Both the position numbers and the translations under genes were made by a program. Shown in pieces: positions 53,087 through 62,218 of a stretch of DNA of 64,000 bases (positions are counted from its first letter, which is position 1; every line of letters begins with the position of its first letter). This stretch comes from Loktanella sp. 3ANDIMAR09 (GTDB taxonomy: Bacteria > Pseudomonadota > Alphaproteobacteria > Rhodobacterales > Rhodobacteraceae), in the NCBI RefSeq assembly GCF_001420005.1, contig NZ_LJAK01000012.1, positions 1 through 64,000 of the forward strand. The letters run 5' to 3'. The notes below the pieces were generated by a model that was not told where the DNA came from, searched no databases, and saw nothing but the letters and a program-made list of their open reading frames with translations.

Positions 53087-53698
53087 TCAAATATCGAAAA
53101 AGATGGTTTCGGCGTCGCCTTGCAACCGAATGTCGAACCGGTAGCCACCCGCACCGTCGGGCTGCGCCAGCAAGGTCGGCACGCGGTTTTGATGTTCGAT
53201 CCGGCTCAGGATCGGGTCGTCGGCATTGGCCGCCACCTCGTCAGCGAAATACATCCGTGTTTGCAGACCCAGATTGATACCGCGTGCGACGATCCAAAAG
53301 GTGATATGCGGTGCCTGCAACTGGCCATTGCGCCATGGGACCTGTCCCGGTTTGACCGTCTGGAACGTAAATTCGCCTGTTTCCATATCGCCCGGCGACC
53401 GGCCCCAGCCGGTGAAATGCGGATCAGCCGCACCGCGCGGGTCATTGCCGGGGTAGATGCCGTTTGCATCCGCCTGCCAGATTTCCACCATTGCGTCGCG
53501 CAGTGGCGTGCCGGTGCCGTCGAACACGGCCCCGCGCACCGTGATTTCCGTCCCCTGCACGGGACCGGTTTTCATGGTCGTCCCCAGGTCGCCGCCGTAG
53601 ATGTCGATGCCGGAAAAATTCGGTGTGCAGCCGATGTGGACATAAGGTCCGGCTGTCTGCGACGGGCTTTCCTTGAGCAGGTTCAACGATTGCACCAT
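53087..53698 (-). CDS. pcaG: Protocatechuate 3,4-dioxygenase alpha subunit
   Basis: A 203-residue intradiol dioxygenase subunit: SQTAGPYVHIG start, VEIWQADANG, and APHITFWIVARG replacing the iron-ligand region, as alpha subunits do. Forms the heteromeric enzyme with PcaH that opens protocatechuate to 3-carboxy-muconate. One-base overlap with pcaH (TGATG at 53698). Confidence 0.95.
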   Translation of the reverse strand: MVQSLNLLKESPSQTAGPYVHIGCTPNFSGIDIYGGDLGTTMKTGPVQGTEITVRGAVFDGTGTPLRDAMVEIWQADANGIYPGNDPRGAADPHFTGWGRSPGDMETGEFTFQTVKPGQVPWRNGQLQAPHITFWIVARGINLGLQTRMYFADEVAANADDPILSRIEHQNRVPTLLAQPDGAGGYRFDIRLQGDAETIFFDI

Positions 53699-54423
53699 CA
53701 CAGTCCCTCCGCACGGTTTTCAAAGAACGTCTGGCGCCGCCCGCGCAGCACGATGTCGAATTTGTAGGCGCGCGCGTCCATAGGAATCGTGCGCGACATG
53801 TCGAGTGCGGCAACCAGCGATTCCACCGCCTTGGGATCGTCGATCGTGCCGACGATGGGACACATCCAGATCATCGGATCACCCTCGAAATACATCTGGG
53901 TGATCAGCCGTTGGGCAAAGCCCTGACCAAACACGCTGAAATGGATATGCGCGGGCCGCCAGTCATTCGGGCCGTTGGGCCAGGGATACGGCCCCGGCTG
54001 GATCGTGCGGAATTCATAGCAGCCGTTCTCGTCCGTGATCACCCGCCCGCAGCCGCCAAAGTTCGGGTCAAGCGGGGCAAGGTAGGATTCCTTCTTGTGC
54101 CGATACCGCCCACCGGCGTTGGCCTGCCAGACCTCGACCAGCGCACCGGGCACGGGGCGGCCGGTCTCGTCCAGCACGCGGCCGTAAACGACGATGCGCG
54201 GGCCAATCGCGCTTTGATCGGCGGCGGCAAAGTTGTGGATCAGGTCATTGTCCAGGGGGCCGAGGATGTTGTGGCCAAACACCGGGCCGGTTTCCTCTGA
54301 CAGCGACGTCGGAAACGACAGTTTGGCGCGGGTCGGACTGCGTGCGACGCTCGTTTTATAGCCCGGCGTCAGCGCGGGGGGATGCCACTGCGTGTCACGC
54401 GCGAAATACCCTTTCTGCGTCAT
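53698..54423 (-). CDS. pcaH: Protocatechuate 3,4-dioxygenase beta subunit
   Basis: A 241-residue subunit carrying the non-haem iron: Tyr in GGRYRHKK, Tyr in GPYPWPN and the His pair in RPAHIHFS. With PcaG it makes beta-carboxy-cis,cis-muconate from protocatechuate, the joining point of many lignin-derived aromatics. Overlaps pcaC by four bases (54420-54423). Confidence 0.95.
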   Translation of the reverse strand: MTQKGYFARDTQWHPPALTPGYKTSVARSPTRAKLSFPTSLSEETGPVFGHNILGPLDNDLIHNFAAADQSAIGPRIVVYGRVLDETGRPVPGALVEVWQANAGGRYRHKKESYLAPLDPNFGGCGRVITDENGCYEFRTIQPGPYPWPNGPNDWRPAHIHFSVFGQGFAQRLITQMYFEGDPMIWMCPIVGTIDDPKAVESLVAALDMSRTIPMDARAYKFDIVLRGRRQTFFENRAEGL

Positions 54424-54797
54424 AGAACCCCCATTTCCTGTAGTGTCTGTTTCGCCAGTTTGATCGCGTGGTTCGCCTTGGGCACGCCGGCATAAACGCC
54501 CACGTGCAAAAACGCCTGCATGATGTCGTCGGGGCTGGCCCCCGTGCTGGCGGTAGCGCGCACATGCATCGGGATTTCCTCGAAATTGCCGGTCGCGGCC
54601 AGCAACGCCAGCGTCAGCATCGACCTCTCTCGTCGGGTGATCGTGTCATCCGCCCAGACGGTGCCCCAGGCACCTTCGGTGATCATCCGCTGGAACGGCG
54701 CGTCAAAGGGCGTCTTGGCCGCCTCGGCCCGGTCCACATGGGCATCGCCCAGCACCGCGCGGCGGGTCGCCATGCCTGCATCATATCGGTCGGTCAT
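54420..54797 (-). CDS. pcaC: 4-carboxymuconolactone decarboxylase
   Basis: A 125-residue AhpD-like protein: LGDAHVDRA start, [20 protein letters not shown], and EIPMHVRA containing the catalytic His. Decarboxylates gamma-carboxymuconolactone in the beta-ketoadipate pathway. pcaB and pcaD are absent from the window. It starts 5 bases after the P450 stop. Confidence 0.93.
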   Translation of the reverse strand: MTDRYDAGMATRRAVLGDAHVDRAEAAKTPFDAPFQRMITEGAWGTVWADDTITRRERSMLTLALLAATGNFEEIPMHVRATASTGASPDDIMQAFLHVGVYAGVPKANHAIKLAKQTLQEMGVL

Positions 54798-54802
54798 CTG
54801 CG

Positions 54803-55981
54803 CTACTCCAACAGGACGGGAATCTGGATTGGTCCGCGAAAACCAAAACCGCGCCAGATCACGGCGTCGGTGTCGGGGATCGACATATTCGGGAAACGGT
54901 CGAACAGGATCGGCAGCATCACCTGCCCCACCGCGCGGCGGGCGACATGGGTGCCCTGGCAAAAGTGTGGTCCATTGCCGAACGACTGGTGCGGGGCCTT
55001 GTCGCGGTAGACGTCGAACACCTCGCCGTTTTCCAGCACATCTTCGTCGCGGTTAGCGCTGGCCTGAATCGTCATCACCGTATCGCCCTTGGGGATCAGG
55101 TGACCGCGAATTTCCGTGTCCTCTGTCACCAGCCGGGACGAGGCCGAGATCGGTGCAACCCAACGCACGCCTTCCTCGAACGCGCGGTCCCAGTCACCGT
55201 TTGCGACGACCTGCGCGCATTGGTCGGGGTTGGTCAGCAAACCGTACAGGGTCGTGTTCAGCGCATCGCGCGGTTCGTTGATGCCGCCGCCGATGGCAAT
55301 CTTGATGTTGGCATAGATCTGGCTGTCGGGGATCGGATCATCCGCATTCAGCATCACGGAATAGGCCGATGGATTGGGGTCCGCCAGGTGACGGGCGCGG
55401 GCGGCGTCCAGCACGGCGTTGATGCCCGCATTCGCGCGGTCGGACCGTTCGAACGGCGCATCGCGCCAGCCGAAATTGCCCGCCCCCTCGATCAGGGCCT
55501 GCGACCATTCCATCATGTCCTCGTCCGATGCCTCTGGCATCCCCAGCAAGATCGCGAGGCCCCGCGCGGCAAAGGCACCGGACAGCACATTGAACAGATC
55601 GACAACCTCGCCACGCGGCAGTCGGGCGACGTAGTCCTGCGCGATCTGGTTATATTGCGGCATCCATTCGCCCATGATGACCTTGGGGTTGAACGCAGGC
55701 GCCATGGCCGTGCGTTCGCGCAGATGGTCGGCCCCGTCCTTGCGCATCAGCGTATGCGCCTGGAACGCGCGTTTCATCGGCGTATTGGGATCGTCGGAAC
55801 TGAACAGATCGGGGTTGTCCTTGACGTATTTGGTATCGGCGGCCTTGGTCAGTAGGGTCCGCCCCACCGACTTGACGCGCAGCACCGGGGCCTCGGCCCG
55901 CAGGCGGCGGTAGATCGGGAACGGATCGCGGTCTAATTGGTCCAGCGTGATCGCCTCATCCAGCGGGGCAAGGTCAGGCAT
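54803..55981 (-). CDS. Cytochrome P450
   Basis: A 392-residue soluble bacterial P450. The haem loop FGNGPHFCQG places the thiolate at Cys341, K-helix ExxR is Glu270/Arg273, and the I-helix reads GGGINEPRD (residues 231-239). The usual acid-alcohol pair (D/E-T) is Glu-Pro here, so proton delivery may differ. Sits between an amidohydrolase (8-base overlap) and pcaC; O-demethylation or hydroxylation of an aromatic acid upstream of protocatechuate is inferred. A dedicated ferredoxin is not in the operon. Confidence 0.9.
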   Translation of the reverse strand: MPDLAPLDEAITLDQLDRDPFPIYRRLRAEAPVLRVKSVGRTLLTKAADTKYVKDNPDLFSSDDPNTPMKRAFQAHTLMRKDGADHLRERTAMAPAFNPKVIMGEWMPQYNQIAQDYVARLPRGEVVDLFNVLSGAFAARGLAILLGMPEASDEDMMEWSQALIEGAGNFGWRDAPFERSDRANAGINAVLDAARARHLADPNPSAYSVMLNADDPIPDSQIYANIKIAIGGGINEPRDALNTTLYGLLTNPDQCAQVVANGDWDRAFEEGVRWVAPISASSRLVTEDTEIRGHLIPKGDTVMTIQASANRDEDVLENGEVFDVYRDKAPHQSFGNGPHFCQGTHVARRAVGQVMLPILFDRFPNMSIPDTDAVIWRGFGFRGPIQIPVLLE

Positions 55982-56864
55982 CGGAAACTCCCAGCAGGCG
56001 CAGGGCATTTTCCTTCAGAATCAGCGGGCGCACCTCGTCCTTGAACGGGGCTGCCTCGAAATCCGCCAGCCAGCGGTCGGGCGTGATCGCAGGCCAATCG
56101 GACCCGAACAGCATCTTTTTCTTGAGGATCGAATTGGCGTATTTTACGAATATCTCGGGGAAATACTTTGGCGACCAGCCGGACATGTCGTAATAGACGT
56201 TCGGTTTGTGCTGGGCCACGGCCAGCCCTTCTTCGGTCCATGGAAAACTGGGGTGCGCCAGCACGATTTTCATGTCCGGGAAATCGACGGCCACATCGTC
56301 CAGATGCATCGGGTTGGAATATTTCAGCCGCATCCCCATGCCGCCGCGCATCCCCGACCCAACGCCGGTCTGGCCGGTGTGAAACAGCGTGATCACGCCT
56401 TCCTCTGCGCAGGCCTCCAGCACGGCATAGCAGGCCTCTCGGTCGTTGGGGAAAAACCCCTGCATCGTGGGATGAAACTTGAACCCGCGCACACCGAAAT
56501 CACGCACCAGCCGCCGCACCTCGCGCGCGCCAGCGCGGCCCTTGTGCGGATCGACCGACGCAAAGGGGATCAGGATGTCGTCATTTTCGGCGCAGATGGT
56601 CGCGACCTCTTCGTTGGAATAGCGCCTGAAACCGGTCTCACGCTCTGCATCCACGGGGAAAATCACGGCAGCGATATTGCGTGCGCGGTAGTAGGCGGCG
56701 GTGTCCTGCACGGTCGGCAGCATGCCGTCGACACCGGCGGGGTTTTTGAAATAGGCGGCCATGCCGGCCTGAAATTCGGTGTATCCATCGTCGCGCGGGG
56801 CGCAGCAGGGTTCCTCTGCGTGCGTGTGGAAATCAATGGCGCGGACTGCGCTGAAATCGACCAT
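55974..56864 (-). CDS. Amidohydrolase_2-family hydrolase/decarboxylase
   Basis: A 296-residue TIM-barrel amidohydrolase: metal site DFHTHAEE (residues 10-17), His in KFHPT, His in LFHTGQ, and FGSDWP near the C-terminus. Family members decarboxylate hydroxybenzoates or hydrolyse C-C or C-N bonds; in actinobacterial coumarate clusters a related gene (couH) sits with the CoA ligase. ATG 56864 follows GGGGAGGG. First gene of the leftward pca operon, directly under a candidate MarR operator. Confidence 0.85.
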   Translation of the reverse strand: MVDFSAVRAIDFHTHAEEPCCAPRDDGYTEFQAGMAAYFKNPAGVDGMLPTVQDTAAYYRARNIAAVIFPVDAERETGFRRYSNEEVATICAENDDILIPFASVDPHKGRAGAREVRRLVRDFGVRGFKFHPTMQGFFPNDREACYAVLEACAEEGVITLFHTGQTGVGSGMRGGMGMRLKYSNPMHLDDVAVDFPDMKIVLAHPSFPWTEEGLAVAQHKPNVYYDMSGWSPKYFPEIFVKYANSILKKKMLFGSDWPAITPDRWLADFEAAPFKDEVRPLILKENALRLLGVSDA

Positions 56865-56900
56865 GACGACCCTCCCCGATCTGGCTGGCATCATGATAGC

Positions 56901-56927
56901 ATAATTGTTTTGTATGTTAACAGTTAT
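56901..56927. promoter_or_regulatory. MarR-type operator between divergent aromatic genes
   Basis: ATAATTGTT (56901-56909) and AACAGTTAT (56919-56927) form a dyad with one mismatch and a 9-base spacer. It lies in the 100-base space between the amidohydrolase and the crotonase. The same arms and spacer occur before the marR gene (61171). Confidence 0.65.
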
Positions 56928-56964
56928 CTTATATAACACTTTCACCTAAATCAGAGGGCCTATC

Positions 56965-57735
56965 ATGACCGATCCTGTCACCCGCCTGTCGATCGACGGC
57001 TATATCGCCACGCTGACATTTGCGCGCCCTGACAAGCGTAATGCGATGAACGACGCGCTGGTGGCGGACCTTGATGCCTTCTTTTCCAACCCGCCAGAGG
57101 GCGTGCGCGTGGCGATCCTGCATGGCGAGGGTGGCCATTTCTGTTCCGGCCTCGACCTGTCCGAACACAAACAGCGCAGTCCAGAGGACACGATGCGCCA
57201 TTCGCGCAACTGGCACCGGGTCGCGGATGCCATCGAATTCGGCGGCCTGCCCGTGGTCAGCGCCCTGACCGGTGCCGTGATCGGCGGCGGGCTGGAAATC
57301 GCCACCGCCACCCATGTGCGCATCGCGGAACCCAGCGTGCGGTTTCAACTGCCAGAGGGACGGCGCGGCATCTTTGTCGGTGGCGGGGCCACCGTGCGCG
57401 TTGGTCGCATCCTCGGCGCGGACCGGATGCGGGAGATGATGCTGACCGGGCGCAGCTACGGGGCCGAGGACGGCCTGCGGCTGGGCCTGTGCCACTATGC
57501 CGTGGCCGAGGGCGAGGCGCTGCCCATGGCCCGCGACCTTGCCCGGAAAATCGCGGATAACGCGCCGTTTTCAAACTATTTGATGATCCAGGCGCTGTCG
57601 CGGATCGAGGATATGTCCCGCAGCGACGGCCTGTTCACCGAGAGCCTCTCTGCCGCCATGGCCCAGACCACCGACGCCGCCCGCGAGGGACTGGCCGCGT
57701 TCCTGGAAAAACGTGCGCCGAAGTTTCGCGGCTAG
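56965..57735 (+). CDS. Enoyl-CoA hydratase/isomerase (crotonase) family
   Basis: A 256-residue crotonase: RPDKRNAMN start, oxyanion-hole segments HFCSGLDLSEH and GAVIGGGLE, and the acid region QLPEGRRGIF. It hydrates, or hydrates and cleaves, aromatic or aliphatic enoyl-CoA. With a feruloyl-CoA synthase-like ligase nearby a role on hydroxycinnamoyl-CoA is probable. AGAGGG precedes ATG 56965. It is the only rightward gene of this locus. Confidence 0.85.
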   Translation: MTDPVTRLSIDGYIATLTFARPDKRNAMNDALVADLDAFFSNPPEGVRVAILHGEGGHFCSGLDLSEHKQRSPEDTMRHSRNWHRVADAIEFGGLPVVSALTGAVIGGGLEIATATHVRIAEPSVRFQLPEGRRGIFVGGGATVRVGRILGADRMREMMLTGRSYGAEDGLRLGLCHYAVAEGEALPMARDLARKIADNAPFSNYLMIQALSRIEDMSRSDGLFTESLSAAMAQTTDAAREGLAAFLEKRAPKFRG

Positions 57736-58093
57736 GCGGCACCGATCACGATCTGCGAACGTTTCAACGCTTGCGACATGGCAGACCTTTGGGTGCCTTG
57801 CAGCGGATGGACCGCAATACGGAGTTCGGTGCATTCTGCGACGAACGGAGGGTTTGAGCCCATAACTACCGAGCAGTCTGGGGTAGCCCTCCGGGACGAA
57901 GGGATATTTTTCTGCTATATATGAAAATGAACTCAATCGGTGCGCCCTTGAACTGACATTAGAATCGTGCAGTAGGGTTAGCTACGAAAAACAAATATGA
58001 TCCATCGCTTCTTTGCCCTCAAAACTATAAGATGATGTGAGCATTGCGGCTGAGGGATAAACTTATCAAAGCTCAGCCAGAGAGGATTAAATA
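57736..58093. other. Non-coding transition into AT-rich DNA
   Basis: Between the crotonase and the AT-rich gene I see no plausible coding region on either strand. Composition shifts from GC-rich to AT-rich at about 57900. No inverted terminal repeats, tRNA end or recombinase remnant was recognised. Confidence 0.5.
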
Positions 58094-58720
58094 GTGTCAG
58101 AAGCATTAAACGCCTTAATCACATTCACAGGAATAGTTCTCAGCTTTGCGGGCGTCGGACTTACGTTCATCACGTTTTTTGCCCCAGGAGTTATCCAAAG
58201 TTTGGCCCTCAAAAATCCAAAGCGATGGATGCACGTTCCCTCTCAAACCGACGGAAACGAAACATATCGCCATAAAATTTATTCAGGATTCACAATTGAA
58301 GTTGGTTATTCTGATCCAGTTCACAGAAACGATTATTTTGAGCCTTGGATGAACGCGCTATATCGCCCTGACAAAAGTGCAACATCTTACTACGTCACAT
58401 TATTTTTCAACGGCCTTCCTATGGATCGGCTACTTTTTTTACAATATGATGGGTCAAGAAATTTCATTCCCGCCCCCCTTATAAAGCAAGTTGGGGAGAG
58501 GCTTTATGCATCCTTCTCTCTAAGGCAAAAGCAATTTGCAGATATTGTAGGATCCGATCACTTTAGAAGGTCATTTGACGAAGTAGCGGCATCTATTACT
58601 GGATCAAAATATAACCCAATATTGTTATCACATTATGACGAAAATCTGAATGAACACCTCAGCGCGCTAAATGAAAAAATTGAAGACTTCAAGTCGAGGA
58701 TCTCTTCATATGAAATATAG
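58094..58720 (+). CDS. Hypothetical membrane-anchored protein in AT-rich island
   Basis: A 208-residue protein starting at GTG 58094 after AGAGAGG. One N-terminal membrane segment (residues 10-32, GIVLSFAGVGLTFITFFAPGV) is followed by a soluble domain with FTIEVGYSD and YYVTLFFNGLP, and a C-terminal charged helix (ENLNEHLSALNEKIEDFKSRI) that may form a coiled coil. No family recognised. The codons are strongly A/T-ending, unlike all neighbours, which suggests recent acquisition. Confidence 0.7.
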   Translation: MSEALNALITFTGIVLSFAGVGLTFITFFAPGVIQSLALKNPKRWMHVPSQTDGNETYRHKIYSGFTIEVGYSDPVHRNDYFEPWMNALYRPDKSATSYYVTLFFNGLPMDRLLFLQYDGSRNFIPAPLIKQVGERLYASFSLRQKQFADIVGSDHFRRSFDEVAASITGSKYNPILLSHYDENLNEHLSALNEKIEDFKSRISSYEI

Positions 58721-58955
58721 CGGATAACGCTGTTTCCTTTTATACACAAAAACTCGTCGGCGTATCGCTTCGTCAATACTTACAGATAAGCTGGATACGG
58801 CAGAGCATCTTTGCCACTCATATCATGCGCGGCGAATTTTGGCTTAAAACCGCTTCAGTTGATATCGATACGGTCGTGTTGTGCTGTTAAGCTTGCGGTG
58901 AACGTCAACAAAGTCCGCACTCCGGCCACCAGCGCCTTCCCCCTAAATATTCGAT

Positions 58956-60701
58956 TTAGACGATCATCGCGCCCTCACCCCCAGCATAAAGGGTGGCAAT
59001 CAGCTCTGCCTTGTTCGCCCGTAACTGCCGCTGGTTCAGCGATCCTTTTTCGGTGATTTCACCTGCATCCAGTGAAGGGTCACGATCCAGCGGAATCGCG
59101 CGTTTCACGCGGCTGGCCGACCCTGTGGCAGACCTTGCCGCCTGCGCCAGTGCCGTCCGCACTGCGTCCATGTCCGCGCCGGGTGTCAGCCACAGCAGCG
59201 CGCCCAGTTCTGCCTGATCCTCGCCCACGATGACCGCGTCGCGGATCAGCCCGCCCATGGCATCGACCAGCCGCGCGCGCACCGCGCCGACGGCCACCCA
59301 TGTGCCGGTCGTCAGCTTGAAATTCTCGGCCAGCCGCCCGTCGAAATAGAAGCCCTTGGACAGATCATCGGGGTCCGCAGGCCGCAGCGCATCGCCCAGA
59401 GGGTAGAACCCTTCGTCGTCGAATGCCTCTGCCGTGCGAACGGGATCGCCCAGATAGCCCGGCGTCACGTTCGGCCCTTTGATCCGGGCCTCCAGCTTGT
59501 CACCGACGGGCACCAGTTTCAGCGTGACGCCGCGCGCGGGCACGCCCACGTTGCCGGATTGGTCCTGAATGTCGGTGCAGGCCAGCGTAAATGGTGCGGT
59601 TTCCGTGGCCCCCAGACCCGTCGCCAGCAACACCCGTTGCCCCGTGATCCGCAGGCCCACCGCCGACAACCGGTCCCAGGTCTGCTGCGCCATCCCGGCA
59701 CCCGCATAGAACAACATGCCGAGTTTCGCGAAAAACCGCTGCGCCAATGCGTCGTCCTGTTCCAGCGCGGCGACCAGCTGATCGTAGCCGACGGGAACGT
59801 TGAAATACCAGGTGCAGGATATCTCTGACAGGTTGCGCAGGGTGGCGTCGATCTTGCCCGGCGCGGGACGGCCATCGTCGATGTAATAGGTGCCGCCGTT
59901 GGTCAGGATCATGTAGAACACCTTGTTGCCTGCCGCCGTGTGGTTCCACGGGGCCCAATCCAGCGTGACGGGCGGATCATCCGAGATATAGCGATAGCAG
60001 TCACGCACCATCGCCTGACTGGCGCAGACCATGCCGTTGGTGTTGATTACCGCTTTTGGCGTGCCGGTGGACCCGGACGTGAACAGGTATTTCAGCACCG
60101 TGTCCGCCGTCACCCCTGCCCGCGCGGCGTCCGCCGGGGCGGGGTCACAGGTCATCAGATCGTCATAGCTGACGTCGCCGGGTCGCGCATTCCGGCACGT
60201 GATGACCGCGCGACCGTCTGCCGAAATGGCGTCCAGTGCAGCGGCAAAGGTCGCGGCGTCATCGGCAAAAACCGCACCGGGGTTCAAGGTTGCTGCAATG
60301 TCGCGCAGCTTGCCGTGGTCCTGACTGACCAAGGAATAGGGCACCGCCACGGGTGCAAAGGGCACGCCGACGTAGGCCGCAGCCAGTCCCAAAAGCGCAT
60401 GTTCGAGACTGTTTTCCGACAGGATCAACAACGGTCTATCCGCCGTCACACCGAGGTCCAGCAACCCCGCACCCAGCCTGCGCGCTGCATCCAGCGCCTG
60501 CGCATAGGTCACGGTGATCCAGTCATCATCCGGCCCACGCCGCGCGATCCATGTCCTGTCGGGGGCAGTCTGCGCCCAGTGATCGAGATAGGCCGCCATG
60601 ACCTGCGGATGATCGGGCAGGGGGTCGGTCTGCCGCATCAGGATCGTGCCGTCAGCGCGGCGGTCATAGGCGAAATGCGGCGTCCAGAACCGGTCTGTCA
60701 T
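58956..60701 (-). CDS. Feruloyl-CoA synthase-like AMP-dependent CoA ligase
   Basis: A 581-residue ANL ligase: the AMP-binding loop LFTSGSTGTPKAV (near residue 200), GLGATETAPF, and the GYLGDPVRT...FYPLGDAL region. The N-terminus (RFWTPHFAYDRRADGTILMR) is like feruloyl-CoA synthases, which activate ferulate or coumarate for side-chain removal. Its ATG overlaps the marR stop (60698-60701). The final C-terminal Lys region (ITEKGSLNQRQ) is present, so it looks intact. Confidence 0.82.
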   Translation of the reverse strand: MTDRFWTPHFAYDRRADGTILMRQTDPLPDHPQVMAAYLDHWAQTAPDRTWIARRGPDDDWITVTYAQALDAARRLGAGLLDLGVTADRPLLILSENSLEHALLGLAAAYVGVPFAPVAVPYSLVSQDHGKLRDIAATLNPGAVFADDAATFAAALDAISADGRAVITCRNARPGDVSYDDLMTCDPAPADAARAGVTADTVLKYLFTSGSTGTPKAVINTNGMVCASQAMVRDCYRYISDDPPVTLDWAPWNHTAAGNKVFYMILTNGGTYYIDDGRPAPGKIDATLRNLSEISCTWYFNVPVGYDQLVAALEQDDALAQRFFAKLGMLFYAGAGMAQQTWDRLSAVGLRITGQRVLLATGLGATETAPFTLACTDIQDQSGNVGVPARGVTLKLVPVGDKLEARIKGPNVTPGYLGDPVRTAEAFDDEGFYPLGDALRPADPDDLSKGFYFDGRLAENFKLTTGTWVAVGAVRARLVDAMGGLIRDAVIVGEDQAELGALLWLTPGADMDAVRTALAQAARSATGSASRVKRAIPLDRDPSLDAGEITEKGSLNQRQLRANKAELIATLYAGGEGAMIV

Positions 60702-61150
60702 GTGGTGACACCCCCCATGCGGACCTTGTGCAGCAGATGCAGCAGCATGTCCTTTTCCGTATCGTCCAGCCCGGCAAAACACCGCGCCTCATGGGCCCGT
60801 ACCAAAGCGACAAGCTCGTCGAACCGGGCGACCCCGCGGTCTGTCGGTTGCAGCGCCTGCACCCGCCTGTCACCCGGCACGGGTTCACGGCGGATCAGAT
60901 CCGCGCCTTCCAGTTCGTCGATCAGCGCGACCATGCCGGACCGTTCCACACCCAGCGCACGGGCCAATTCGCTTTGCGTGATGCCCTGCTGACCCACGAC
61001 CATCGCCAGCGCGGAAAACACCCGCGTCGACAGGCCCGCATCACCCATGATGTCCCGAAAATCGGCATGCACGGTCACATAGGCCCGTTTCAGATGATAC
61101 CCGAGGAAATCACGCAGCAGGATTTCCGGGTCTGTCTCGGGGTCTGACAT
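60698..61150 (-). CDS. MarR-family regulator
   Basis: A 150-residue winged-helix regulator: [41 protein letters not shown] is the recognition region. MarR proteins in this gene context (CouR/HcaR/FerR type) release DNA when hydroxycinnamoyl-CoA appears. ATG 61150 follows GAAAGG. It is coupled to the ligase gene, whose product would supply the ligand. A dyad at 61171-61194 lies just upstream and a matching one between the amidohydrolase and crotonase genes. Confidence 0.88.
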   Translation of the reverse strand: MSDPETDPEILLRDFLGYHLKRAYVTVHADFRDIMGDAGLSTRVFSALAMVVGQQGITQSELARALGVERSGMVALIDELEGADLIRREPVPGDRRVQALQPTDRGVARFDELVALVRAHEARCFAGLDDTEKDMLLHLLHKVRMGGVTT

Positions 61151-61170
61151 GACGCGCCTTTCGGGGATCG

Positions 61171-61194
61171 AATTGTTTAGTTCCATAACAGTTA
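61171..61194. promoter_or_regulatory. MarR-type operator upstream of marR
   Basis: AATTGTT (61171-61177) and AACAGTTA (61187-61194) are separated by 9 bases, identical in arms and spacing to the dyad at 56901. It sits 20 bases before the marR start, so autorepression is likely. Confidence 0.65.
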
Positions 61195-61345
61195 CAGGTT
61201 CCAACAACCTTCTGTCCACGAAAACCGCAGACCGGTCTGCAAGAACTGTCCGAAAACGCGGCCCTCTGCCCAAGAAACAGGCAGCACGTGAAATCACGAC
61301 GACCCCGCCACAGCCCGCGGCGCGGGGTCGGTTGACTTATCCCGG

Positions 61346-62218
61346 ATGCAGTCACCAAGGTTTCGCAGATCAAGGGAGCCCGCCATCACCATCCTGTCCC
61401 CCAGCCTGTCGCCCGCGACACCCGTGCCTGCCGTCCGGTCCCATGGCCGGGTCGACCTGTGCGTGCAGGCGCGCGATGACGGCACCGGCATCGCGCGGTT
61501 GCGCACCTCTGGCTGTCTCAAACTGCTGTTTCCCACGGGACGCGCCCCGCTGACGGCCGTGCTGCTGAATACCTCTGGCGGATTGACCGGCGGCGATGAT
61601 CTGGGGGTCACGCTGGACGCCCGCCCCGGCGCGCACCTGGCCCTGACCACGCAGGCCGCGGAACGGATCTACAAGGCAGCGCAGGGCAGCGCCCGCGTGG
61701 TGAACACCATCACCGCGCAGGACCGCAGCACGGTGATGTGGCTGCCGCAGGACACGATCCTGTTCGACGCCTCCGGCCTGAACCGCAGCCTGCACTGCGA
61801 GGTTGCCCCGACCGCCACCGCCCTGTTGGTGGAACCGGTCGTCTTTGGCCGGACACTGTCGGGCGAGGCGCTGCGCGACATTACCTACACCGACCGCATC
61901 CATGTCACCCGCGACGGCGCACCCTTGGTATCGGATGCGATCCACATCAGCGGCGACGCGCAGGCGCAACTGGCCCGCGCAGCCACCGCAGGTGGCGCCG
62001 GTGCCATGGCCACGCTGATCTATGCGGCCCCCGACGCAGGCAACAGGCTGGACGCCCTGCGCAGGGCCATCGGCAGTGGCGGTGCCGCCAGCAGCCCGCG
62101 CGACGGCGTGATCTGCGCCCGCCTGCTGGCCGCCGACAGCTTTGACCTGCGCCGCACGCTGACGCGTGCCCTGACCCTGTTGGCCGGGACCGACCTGCCC
62201 CCAAGCTGGAGATTGTGA
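61346..62218 (+). CDS. ureD: Urease accessory protein UreD
   Basis: A 290-residue UreD/UreH, which together with UreF and UreG loads nickel into urease. Recognised by LLNTSGGLTGGDDL, TTQAAERIYK and MWLPQDTILFD. ATG 61346 is the only ATG start, but it has no ribosome site; a strong AAGGGAG (61372-61378) lies six bases before ATC 61385, so the true start could be downstream. One base before ureA. Confidence 0.9.
   Translation: MQSPRFRRSREPAITILSPSLSPATPVPAVRSHGRVDLCVQARDDGTGIARLRTSGCLKLLFPTGRAPLTAVLLNTSGGLTGGDDLGVTLDARPGAHLALTTQAAERIYKAAQGSARVVNTITAQDRSTVMWLPQDTILFDASGLNRSLHCEVAPTATALLVEPVVFGRTLSGEALRDITYTDRIHVTRDGAPLVSDAIHISGDAQAQLARAATAGGAGAMATLIYAAPDAGNRLDALRRAIGSGGAASSPRDGVICARLLAADSFDLRRTLTRALTLLAGTDLPPSWRL

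Noticed and set aside
58811-59056. Possible short gene or insertion-sequence remnant in AT-rich DNA
   Set aside because: No transposase motif or terminal repeats seen; it overlaps the end of the CoA ligase and is probably chance.
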